From Trichoplax adhaerens (taxonomy: Eukaryota; Placozoa; Uniplacotomia; Trichoplacea; Trichoplacidae), in NCBI RefSeq assembly GCF_000150275.1, contig NW_002060952.1, positions 1,912,260 through 1,976,259 on the forward strand: a stretch of 64,000 nucleotides of DNA. The letters are read 5' to 3'. A program made the translations under genes and the position numbers. Shown one piece after another: positions 1 through 9,734 of the stretch (the first letter of the stretch is position 1; every line of letters starts with the position of its first letter). Under the pieces are notes generated by a model, which had not been told where the DNA came from, did no database searches, and worked only from the letters and a program-made list of their open reading frames with translations.

Positions 1-2480
1 GATTAACATAACACTTCTAGCCTTGAACCGCTTGATCAATTTTAAAGTTCAACCTTGACCTAAATAAATGATTTAGTGATAAGATCAGCAAATCATTGGA
101 TTAACAGTTCCTCCCGGAACCGTTTATGTATTTTTCATTTAATTTTAACTTTAATGGCATGAAAGTGAAAAATTAACTAATGTACGGCCGACAGTACGGT
201 TTCTACTTTAACGCACATGTTCGGATATTCAAACTTACTTGTTAGCCATACTAGAATTGCCAATCCAGCTAAAACTTGTGATAGGTTCAGGTTTGTTTTT
301 TATTAGGAGAAAACAACAGATAGACCATTGTCACCCACACGAGTAATACCACTGACTACTCTCTTCTAATGTGAGCGAACAACTAACTTACCAGCTACTT
401 AGTCACCAACTAACTATGGATACTGTAAGCAAGACTAACAACTTCCTCACAAGTATAATAAGCGGCTTGTTGTAAGATTAGTTTATGAGCTTTTACTTCT
501 GGTCATACCACGAGAGTAATACTGCCATGTCTACAATAGTGGAAGAAATTTTCGAGCTCATTTCATTTAATTTTGATCCAACCACGAAACTTATACATGT
601 AAATTCTACAGTAGTCATAAGAGCCTTGAGGTCATCATAATTAAATCCATATAAGACGTACTTTACCTCAAGACTAAACGTACAAGTATCATATCGAGTA
701 TATTATGCCTTTAATCTCTCTGCTATATATAACTATACAACTAATACAAGAAAAGTACGATGTATTTCATCCTCACAAATTGCGATTTGCAACACTTTTA
801 GGCAAAAAAACAACTTTATCTGCTTAAATCATTGCAATATTCTTAGTTGTATTTTGCTGTATTATGACTTTATTATTAGAACATCATTGCTACAGTATAA
901 CGACATTAACGACACCAGCAAAGCATACCATTATATAAATAGTAATGAAAGCATGCACAGATAGAATTGAGAGATTAATGACGGTTTCTTATCTAATCTG
1001 AGATAAAAAAAATTACGTAAGTAAGTAAAATGCATTCCATTAATAAATAAAGTACCGTATTTGAAAAATTGATAGAAGCAGCACTATAATTATACATACA
1101 CGACTTATACATGTTTAACGAGTGTATTGACAACTTACCGATTTCAATAAAGAATATTAAAAGTAGGATCGTGCAACAAAATTTAATCTATGAATTAGGA
1201 AATTATACGAATAAAACACATAAAATAACAATTAGCAAAGAAAATGAATTGAAATACAAACTTAGCACCATAAAGATTCCAACATTAAAATTTTACATTA
1301 AGTTGCTAGAACGACACGACAAAAACTTGGTTTCTGATACTCTTATTACAACCAAATCTTTAACCTACATTGACAGAATCAAACAGTATCCTTGATATTC
1401 TGTGATAAATCTATTGCAACATGGTATATCTAACAACTAATAATCGCGTTATGAATTTCGTAAGATTGATCTTACCAATATTGTTCGCCTCCTTTACAAT
1501 ATTATAGTTGTTATATTAGAATCGTCACTCTTTGAATAAATATTATAAACTTCTAATTATTTTACTACGCTCTACATTATGCAGCTGAATCATTTAAGAA
1601 AAATTCATTAGCTTTGATATCAACAAGCGGATTGCGTGAACGTTGTACATAGATTACGTAGAAGTTGAAATTTTCTATTTTTAACTCTTAACTTGGCCAC
1701 CTACGCTTTCAGAAATGAAATTTTAATCTTTAGTCATATGTGTTAACCTATTTACTGTAGCAATACTACTATAGGGCCCTCTTTATGTTATAATTGTCAA
1801 TTCTTGAACTAGCATTTTTATTGGGGATAAGCTATTTATATTATTGCCTTTACATTTACCACATGTAGCGTTTTCAATCATAGCAAAGTTTAAAAATAAC
1901 ACTCAAATTATTACTAATTACCGTAACGAATTGGGTATCGCATAAATTCAATTACTACGTGAACTTTGATAGAACTATAATAGAGAAAAAATAAAACACA
2001 TTTATAGATTAATTTATGTCAATAATGATGCACCAGGTGTTTTCATTATCAAAGGCTTCTTTAGACCATTTTTGTAATAAAGCCAATAATAAAAACAGTA
2101 TGGCCAGCGATTTAACCTATGATTAATTCCTACTGTAACTTAATTAAATAGAATTAGTAATACATAATATGAGAAAATAATGAATATAAGTATCTTTAAT
2201 AACCATAGTTCGATGGAAAACAAAAAATCATTTACTAGCCAATTATACCATATAAAATTATTATTTTTTTTTCGTAGGTACAAAAATATTTTACACAAGC
2301 GTAAGCTTATTGGTGAGCTGATTAATTTACTACCGAATCATCCTTTTAAATATAACGACCTAATCATCTTTCCACATTATCGCTTAAGCTCGGTAAGATC
2401 GCAGCTACTTGGTGAAAGAGGTCGACTTCAAATCGATAAGCTATAAAGAGTATATTTAAATTGAAAGTGAAGCATAAAAA
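1..2480. other. Intergenic, no gene recognised
   Basis: AT-rich sequence with stop codons in all frames apart from two short open frames, 1111-1395 (94 codons) and 2180-2446 (88 codons), both on +. Neither shows a recognisable domain, signal peptide or repeat, and both have the Asn/Lys/Ile-rich composition expected from chance translation of AT-rich DNA. The second ends 34 bases before the GPCR start and may be leader sequence of that gene. I see no other structure here. Confidence 0.5.
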
Positions 2481-3524
2481 ATGGGACCATCACCAATTGT
2501 CGATATCGGTATTGCTGTAATTTATATAATCATGTTGGCAATTTCTATACCCGGTAATGCCTTAATAGCATTAGTCATTTTTAAAGAGGCTCCTTTACGC
2601 ACTCCGATGAATTTATTGGTTTGTAATATAGCAATAGCAAGTCTACTGATTGGCATAATGAGAGTTCCATTTAAAATTTTCTCTCTAATGCATTTCAATA
2701 TGGATTATCCCTTTTCTGTCGCCATGTGTCAATTCCAGCAGTTATTACCGACCGCTGGAGTAATGGTCATTTCGTTAACTTTAACAACTATCTGCGTAGA
2801 TCGCTATATAGCGATTGTCCATCCTCTTAAAAAATACTTAAAACTTAGTAAATGTAGAACTACCTTTCTCATATTTGGCTATTGGATGTTATCACTAGCA
2901 TACTTTGCACCTTATGCTAGCTTTAACGAATTATATGAATATCAATCCAGAAATTATTGTATACCAATCTATCCAGAGTCGCCGGATGATATTGTCCTTA
3001 CTAGAAATGAAACAACCGGTAAAGCTTTATCTTCAATCGAATTGTCAAGGCTGATTAATTGGATCTTCTTTGGATCGCTAGCCTTTTTAATACCAGCGCT
3101 TATCATGATTGTGCTATATTCGAAAACCATCTACACATTATGGTTTAGTAAAGCTCCATGTGATCGTACTCAAATCAATATTCACCACTTACAAGAAAGG
3201 CTGAGAAAAAATAGGAAAGCTATTAAATTACTCGTCGCTTGCTTCCTATCATTCATTATCTTCAATACCCCTTATTATACTATTTTTCTCCTTATGGATT
3301 TAAAGCAACTAACAATAGATCGTGCTTACAGCGGAATTCTTATTAACATTTTAATATTTTTCAATTACTCTTCCATCGCTTATAATGCAATCATTTATGG
3401 CTACTTTAATTTAAGTATAAGAGAGCGCATATTGGTAGCATGTAAAATATCAGTTCGAAAAGCATCCTATCGTATTATAAGTAGATTTAGCAAATCTGAA
3501 CATATTGAAATATCTACTGTTTAA
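2481..3524 (+). CDS. Class A (rhodopsin-like) G-protein-coupled receptor, intronless
   Basis: A 347-residue, seven-helix receptor in a single exon; such proteins sit in the plasma membrane and signal to heterotrimeric G proteins. Helices lie near residues 9-34, 42-63, 79-109, 126-146, 191-217, 245-272 and 283-308, followed by a basic amphipathic tail. Family marks visible are GN at 25-26 in helix 1 (N1.50), Cys83 (3.25) with Cys160 in loop 2 for the conserved disulphide, DRYIAIVHPL from Asp107, and Pro264 in helix 6. Several switch residues differ: Asp2.50 is Ser54, the CWxP Trp is Asn262, and NPxxY reads NAIIY (302-306). The start was chosen for its favourable context (A at -3, G at +4) and because helix 1 follows at once. 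There is no long N-terminal domain; one N-glycosylation sequon (NET, 176-178) lies in extracellular loop 2. The ligand cannot be told from sequence; a small peptide or amine is possible. Family sure, subfamily unknown. Confidence 0.93.
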   Translation: MGPSPIVDIGIAVIYIIMLAISIPGNALIALVIFKEAPLRTPMNLLVCNIAIASLLIGIMRVPFKIFSLMHFNMDYPFSVAMCQFQQLLPTAGVMVISLTLTTICVDRYIAIVHPLKKYLKLSKCRTTFLIFGYWMLSLAYFAPYASFNELYEYQSRNYCIPIYPESPDDIVLTRNETTGKALSSIELSRLINWIFFGSLAFLIPALIMIVLYSKTIYTLWFSKAPCDRTQINIHHLQERLRKNRKAIKLLVACFLSFIIFNTPYYTIFLLMDLKQLTIDRAYSGILINILIFFNYSSIAYNAIIYGYFNLSIRERILVACKISVRKASYRIISRFSKSEHIEISTV

Positions 3525-5000
3525 GTTATGAACAAGTTTCTAGATATTACCTGATTAATTGCTTATTTTTTTTAATTATCTGCGATAATTTCGCGCTAAT
3601 CAATACACAGTATTGTATGGACCTTGTGTTTTCTACAATAATGCATCGAAGAGTAATCGATGCCATAAAATGAGCTACCATATCATATAGTAAATGATAA
3701 GGTTTCGTCTTGAGCAACAGACTCAGAATTAAGATTAGATCCAAAGGATTCTACATGTATATTAAAGTATCTGAAAAGTTACTTACAGCACAGCTATAAT
3801 AATTATGCTAACAACATCATCAAGAAATTTCTAAAACAAATGATTAAAAGGTTACTGTCAAGAAATTAGACTCATTATCGGTACACACATAGGCGATATT
3901 CACTTTGGAAAAGTACTTTAATCTATCAGGCATAAGTGAAATACTTACAGCTCTACCAATAAATGATTGTTATAGCAAACTACCCCCCCCCCCCAACCAG
4001 ACAATTTCTGATGAATTATCTCTTCTTGCTATCTTTATAATATACGTAAAATGTCGGTTTGGTACATTGTCACAATTCACTGTAAGTTTGAATAGCTGTT
4101 GTACGTATTAATTATACAAATGATAGTTAATTATTATCAATGCTTACATATTCGGGCATCAAAATTGATTAAATTGTGTTACTATAATTTCCTTTTACTC
4201 GCCTTGGTCATTTTTTTTGAAGATCAGCCAAATCCGATCGTAGCAAGTAATGTTGTTAAATTCCGGACTACAATACAAATATTATGATAGTAGTGTAAAA
4301 GAACATTATATAATAACCTGGCTGTTTACTACCTGTAAGACACAGCTCCTTCTCACTCCTTACCGAAAATTTATTTTTAATTAATGATATAATAAAGAAG
4401 TTCAAATGGAGTATAATAAGGAAAATCTATTCTACTTCTTTGGTCAATTGATTGCAAAATGTGCTTTTCGATATAGTTTCTCTATATATGTACTGTATGT
4501 CAGCTGTTTGTGTCCTATGTATTAAACAAAATTTGGAGAGAAACTATGGTGCAAGAAACATACTGTAATAATGCTATCTTAATAAGTCATCAATGAATTC
4601 TTTATCCTTTTCTTCCGTCAAATTGCAGCATTTATAAAGGCAGAAACATTAGTCTACAATAGAAGGTCCAGTACTTTGCCATAACGCATACTATAATATC
4701 TATCAAACTTTTTTGATCACCATTCCTGCATTTACGTTGGCATCTGCAATACATATAGGTACAAAATTAATGTTGTCTTACTTGCAGTGTCTTACTATTG
4801 GAAGTGCTTCACTCATGCATACGATTGTCAAGCTAAAGAATGGGTTCTGTATGTATGAGAGCCAGCAAAGTGGAGTAAAATGACAGATGCATACAAGTAA
4901 TTATGCATATCGGATGCATTACTTGTCCGCATTATTATTAATGCTTGCGTTGTTTGTGCGCCTATTCATACAGACAAGTAATAAAATTAAATAAAATAAA
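3525..5000. other. Intergenic, no gene recognised
   Basis: Ordinary AT-rich sequence between the receptor gene and the palindrome-rich block. Short open frames at 3547-3744 (-), 3905-4111 (+) and 4099-4287 (+) have no protein family features and are taken as chance. The only distinct element is a run of C at 3983-3994. Confidence 0.5.
3983..3994. repeat. Poly-C run (12 C)
   Basis: Twelve consecutive C in an otherwise AT-rich region. Such a tract is prone to length change by replication slippage. No function is evident. Confidence 0.9.
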
Positions 5001-5253
5001 TCCTGAATGCATGCATTGGCTGTACTGTAGACACTGTACAGTACAGTTATGCTACGCCAGTTCAATATCATATCATGCTAATGTTTATAACCCATTAAAA
5101 AAAAAAAACAATAATGGCTTTACTTGCAGTTCACTACTTCATTTTAGATTGCCTTTTGCGACAGTTAGGAAAATAATTCGATCAAGCGCTCAAGACGAGG
5201 CTAATGAGCATTACTAAGTCAGACATTAAAAATAAGCCTACAGAACTGTTAGT

Positions 5254-5497
5254 AGGGACTACCAAGAAGAAAGGGACGGACCGACAACGGTCGTTCAGTG
5301 TACTAAAAATGAGTGGGCTGACTATCTTGCTAGTCATCTCGGCTGAACCTCTTTACAGTACTGTATGTCTGGAACGATACACTGTACGGTTTCGCTGCTA
5401 GCGTATAGTAGAATGACCAGAAAAATGATCAGCCTATTCGTGATTTTAGACTGAACGGCCGCAAGGCGTCCCTCTCTTTTTAGTACTAGTAGTCCCT
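5254..5497. mobile_element. Imperfect ~70-bp inverted repeat, foldback/MITE-like
   Basis: The left arm (about 5254-5323) and right arm (about 5427-5497) are reverse complements at roughly three quarters of positions, sharing AGGGACTAC at the outer ends, a GAGAGGGACG/AAAGGGACGG block and CGTTCAGT. About 100 bases lie between the arms and include two further palindromes of the TACAGTACTGTA type. There is no coding capacity. Long arms, a short loop and location in a repeat cluster fit a non-autonomous foldback element, but target-site duplications were not recognised. Confidence 0.45.
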
Positions 5498-6620
5498 TTA
5501 CACTGTACAGTACTGTACTCTAGAGACCCTTAATAGAGTCTCTTTTCAGGGTCTCTACTGTACAGTATTTGTAGAACGATACAGTACTGTACACTGTATA
5601 ATAGGGAGCACGGAATGAGTTGCAACGAAGTAATGGGATTTACTGATAAATTGGATGGAAACATTTCATAATAGAATATTTATGCTTATTGCAGAACATA
5701 TTAACGGTTAAATAAACAAATTGGCGATTAACTATAGCCTATAATGACAGAGTTACTTCGATTGAATGTTAAAACTTTTGAATAAAAGAAAATGTGAAAA
5801 AAACAGTGAGTGATGTCGAACCAACCGCAATCATACTCTTACGGTCTTACCATACACTCGCACGGTACAGTATACTGTACTGTATAGTGTATACAGTACT
5901 GTACCCTACGCTATGCCATGGATTGCTTGCTAAAAAAAGACCGGTGTCGCAAAATTTTCAATGGAAATAAAATGTCTGATTATGTAATACGTATATGCCC
6001 TTGGCTTAGCTGCCGTACTCTTTTTAGTGGACTACAAAATAAATGCTGTCAATAGTATAAATATCTTTCGTAGTTTAAAGCACCCAGTGACAGTGAGACT
6101 GTCCTGTCCTCTACAGTACAGTACTGTACTGTAGGTTCAAGCTTTAATACTGTACAGTACAATGTAGTCCACGGTCGCAGAAGTCCCTCTTTCGGTCCTT
6201 TCCTTTTTCGTGCAATGACAGTATGTCCACTACAGTAGTCCGTAACATTTCCTTGCGACACATCCAAATATGCCTCTGAAAGGATGTAGAGTGTACAGTA
6301 TACCTTCAATATACTTGGTCAAGTAAATATGTCAAGATTGAACAAAATGAGCTATAGTGATCAGACCAGGTCTTCTTCTTCTAGTCTATGATACTGTACT
6401 GTACAGTGTACTGTACTGTGTACATTGTACAATCACTGTACGCCAATGTCACAAATTTCGTTCGTTACCATGAATTCTTCTTCTCTGATGACCTGTAAAA
6501 CCTTGTACCGTATTGTAAATCTACTACCAAGCGTCACTACTTTCACTACCCTGGCGAAGGACCTTAGTCAAGAGTAAGAGTCAGTTTAGAAGTGGACTAA
6601 CAGCCAAGTCTACTTACTCA

Positions 6621-6661
6621 TGGACTACTCGAAGGCCCTTTCTCTTCTTTCAAGTAGTCCA
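6621..6661. repeat. Inverted repeat (hairpin), 13-bp arms
   Basis: TGGACTACTCGAA is followed after a short pyrimidine-rich loop by TTCAAGTAGTCCA, the reverse complement with one mismatch. The outer sequence GTAGTCCA/TGGACTAC also occurs singly near 6023, 6159, 6236 and 6594, so this is one member of a second short repeat family inside the palindrome block. Confidence 0.7.
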
Positions 6662-7060
6662 TACTGTACCGTCGTAGTCACACAGTACGTGCAACTACAG
6701 CACGCCAACGGCAAAATTGAACAGTGAGTCTGTAAAAGCAAGTCCAGTATAATACTTCCAGCCTTGATCGATGGCCATGGTGGTCTTGGCCTATGGGGGA
6801 AATTACACCAGTCGATGGATTGGTTGTGAGTGGTCGTAAAACACGAAAGGAACGGAAAGACAGCCAACGGAATCGCTGCTACAGTGCTTCCTTGCTTGCT
6901 ACAGTACCGTAGAATGTTGTGCAGGACACTGTGCAGTGTGCATTGTACTGTACAAAGCAAATCAATCGCCTGACTTGTCGAGATGATCATTCGGAGTGTT
7001 GGAACTACTTGCAAGTATTTAGTTCGAGCTAATATTGCCACTATTCTGCCTTGTCGTAAA

Positions 7061-8367
7061 ATGAGCTTGCAACAATCCATTACTTTAAGCTCTGGCTATC
7101 AAATGCCCCTTTTAGGGCTAGGGACGTGGAAAAGTAGCGACGATGAAGTCGGTAATGCTGTTAAAGCTGCTCTTGATTGCGGCTACAGGCATATTGATTG
7201 TGCAATGTGCTACGATAATGAAGAATCGGTTGGTAAAGCATTAAGCGAAAAAATTGGTACCAGCGTCCAACGGGATGAATTGTTTATCACTTCAAAATTA
7301 TGGAATACGATGCATGCACCTAAAGATGTCAAGATCGCTGTAGAAAAAACCTTAAAAGATTTACAACTGGACTATCTTGATTTATATCTAATACATTATC
7401 CTCAAGGATTGGCTAATCTAGGCCTGACCAACTGGGAGCCAACTAATCCTGACGGTTCCTACATCTACTCTGACGTTCATTATAATGACACTTGGAAAGC
7501 GATGGAAGAATTGGTGGATGAGGGTAAAGTCAAGTCAATTGGCGTATCCAACTTCAATAGTAAGCAAATTGATGACGTATTAGCTAACTGCAGGATCAAA
7601 CCAGTCATCAACCAGATCGAAATACATCCATACTTTACTCAAAGTCCTTTGGTCGATCATTGTTTATCTCGTGGTATTTCGGTGACAGCTTTTAGCCCTC
7701 TTGGATCTTTCGATAGACCGCAGAAAAAAGAAAATGAACCTGTACCACTAGAGGACGCTACAATTAAAGCTATTGCTAAAAAATATGGAAAAACGCCGGC
7801 TCAGGTCATGATTCGATTCGCAATCGAACGCGGTTTAACGGTTATTCCAAAGAGTAAGTCGGCTGCAAGAATAAAAGAAAATGCTCAGGTAGGATGTGCA
7901 AAGTCAATTTTCTTAAATTGTTCTTATAGCAATCGCGTGATGCGCGTATACATGCGTACGAGTACTAAAATTCACCTATACGCACATTTTAATAATATCA
8001 ATCCTTATAGTCTGCTCTACAGTAAGCATCGTAATCGCTCAATTGATAGGCTTATTTACTATGATTATGATGATTAAAATGGAACTGAAGGGAAATGTCC
8101 ATGTTGCAGGTTTTTGACTTTTCCTTAACGCCTGAAGATATGGACTCTATATATTCTCTCAATCGTAATTGGAGAAGCTGCTCTTTTACTGTTGTAGTAA
8201 GTATAGTTTTGAGCCCCCATTCATTAACTATTTATTGGATTGACATACATTACTCTTGGAATAATATTTCTATCTGGTTATTGTTTTATTTAAATCTGTA
8301 GATCAATGGAGTTGAGTATCCTGAATATCACGATCATCCGTTGTATCCCTTTTATGAGCCGTATTAA
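7061..8367 (+). CDS. Aldo-keto reductase, AKR1A1 (NADP-dependent aldehyde reductase) type
   Basis: This enzyme reduces aldehydes with NADPH in the cytosol. Exons are 7061-7888, 8110-8196 and 8302-8367, all phase 0, giving 326 residues; human AKR1A1 has 325. From the Met at 7061 the catalytic set is Asp46, Tyr51, Lys79 and His112, within HIDCAMCYDN, FITSKLW and YLIHYP. The NADPH-binding stretch IPKSKSAARIKENAQ closes exon 1. The other exons add the family's C-terminal loop (VFDFSLTPEDM, NRNWRS) and the tail DHPLYPFYEPY, which is typical of AKR1A1. The reading frame is open upstream to an ATG at 6983, adding 26 residues rich in Arg, Leu and hydroxylated residues that could be a mitochondrial leader. 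The start at 7061 is preferred by family length. The palindrome-rich block ends just upstream. Family sure; AKR1A1 subtype likely. Confidence 0.93.
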
Positions 8368-9440
8368 ATGGTTTGATTGTTGCTATCATTTTGTATATTA
8401 GCAATTTGATATCGCAAGGAGGAGCCTGCATGACGATTCCATGCAATTTCTACTTTACAATTTTAAAATCCTATTTCAATCTTAAATTGCTTTATCTATC
8501 TTATAGTTAATCAATCCTTCAAAGTCAGACTTGAAGACATAACGTAAACGCGTACATAATGCATATCTGTATATCCAATGTGAATGACTTGTACGCTTTC
8601 TTTTTAACAGATTATGTCTTATATAATGGAAGATATAGGAGTACGTTTGTATGTAATAATAAAATTAATGATTATGATCCAATACTGCGGCAAGTACAAT
8701 TCTTTTTGAATTCTTGTCTCATTCAAGAGCTATGTGGATTGCTAATAAAGGCGTAATGATGGTGTCACAACCCTCACTTGTGGCAAAGGAAAGTAAAGAA
8801 CTCTAGTGTAGTTACTTAAAACTTGGGCTATTTCTCCCAGTACTTTCAGTTTCTATGAGAGAAGTATTTGAGAACTCGATTTCTCGGCTGATCTCCACAG
8901 ACAACTGACTAATTATTACACTATTCTTCACGATATGAGTCTTGCCGTTTCTTGAGCAATTACTTACTTTATTCTACAAACACACGCGCTTAAATAGGTT
9001 TCTACAGTGAATTCCAATATTAACGAGTGAGAATTCATGCTTTACAAGTTACATTAATTAGTATAATACCATTACTAAATATACATATCGATATTCTCAG
9101 ACTTAGATAGCTACAAGCTATCAGGTGTTAAGACGCTTAACCTTCGTCCATATACAGCTCAATTTTTAGAGATTAACACACCTTATAAACCTACAGTAAA
9201 TTAACTGCTAACAACTTCTATTTTTATCTCATTCCTACCATCCTATTATCAGCTACAAGCGCATTAAAACATAGCACATAACCTTATCTTATCTATTCAT
9301 AAGCTTTCATTAATTTACAGTTACTTAATTAGTAACGGCGTACCGTGACAGATGGACAAACTATCAACACTGCGGTAACTAAACTGTAACGTTCATTTAA
9401 AATTTTGATAGCAAGGAAGTAATTACCTAAAACCAGCAAA

Positions 9441-9683
9441 TCCATGGTAAGACACTGATATAGGACAGAAACATATCAAGATAGCCATAACAACTTTTCG
9501 TCAATTTATTATCCTCGTAATAAAACTAGCTCATAACCGAATACTGTATTTCCGATGTAGTCCATAGTAAAACACTGATATACTATAGAATAGAAACGCT
9601 CAAGAAAGCAACAAGGACTTGTTGAAAATTTATTGCCTTCGTAGTAAAACTAGCGCGTGGACAAATTCTATATTTCCTATGCA
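9441..9683. repeat. Diverged tandem duplication, 120-bp period
   Basis: Copy 1 (9441-9560) and copy 2 (9561 to about 9683) both start TCCATRGTAARACACTGATA and share ordered blocks such as AGAAAC, TCAAGA, CAA(T)TTATT, CGTARTAAAACTAGC and TATTTCC. Identity is roughly 70-75 percent by eye with a few small gaps. There is no open frame in either copy. Confidence 0.75.
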
Positions 9684-9717
9684 AGATACAGTATATAACA
9701 TAATAACATAGGTTAAC

Positions 9718-9734
9718 ATATATATATATATATA
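9718..9734. repeat. (AT)n microsatellite
   Basis: Seventeen bases of pure alternating A and T, about 35 bases downstream of the 120-bp tandem duplication. Likely length-polymorphic; no function is evident. Confidence 0.9.

Larger units (their letters stand above)
5010..6960. repeat. Cluster of GTACAGTAC/TACTGTAC palindromes in a GC-richer block
   Basis: Over about 2 kb the core TACTGTACAGTA or its rearranged form TACAGTACTGTA recurs many times, for example at 5502-5519, 5556-5567, 5580-5591, 5864-5905, 6111-6134, 6141-6160, 6391-6430 and 6937-6956. The copy at 6111-6134 is a perfect 24-base palindrome (CTACAGTACAGT followed by its reverse complement), and 5864-5905 is a 42-base imperfect one. 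The block is visibly richer in G+C than its surroundings and also holds foldback structures (5254-5497, 5522-5556, 6621-6661). It ends a few tens of bases before the aldo-keto reductase reading frame. Possible readings are a degraded foldback/MITE-type DNA element, a satellite-like expansion of a short palindrome, or a regulatory region. No transposase frame was found in it. Confidence 0.7.

Noticed and set aside
1111-1395. 94-codon open frame (+)
   Set aside because: It is the longest frame in the first 2.4 kb but has Ile/Lys/Asn-rich chance composition, no domain, no homologous pattern and no neighbouring exon in phase.
2180-2446. 88-codon open frame just upstream of the receptor
   Set aside because: No recognisable features. 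It ends before the receptor start and would need an unsupported splice to join it, so it is treated as leader or chance.
6625-7080. 151-codon antisense frame over the reductase start
   Set aside because: It overlaps exon 1 of a clear aldo-keto reductase and reads through the palindrome block; Cys/His/Thr-rich, with no family features.
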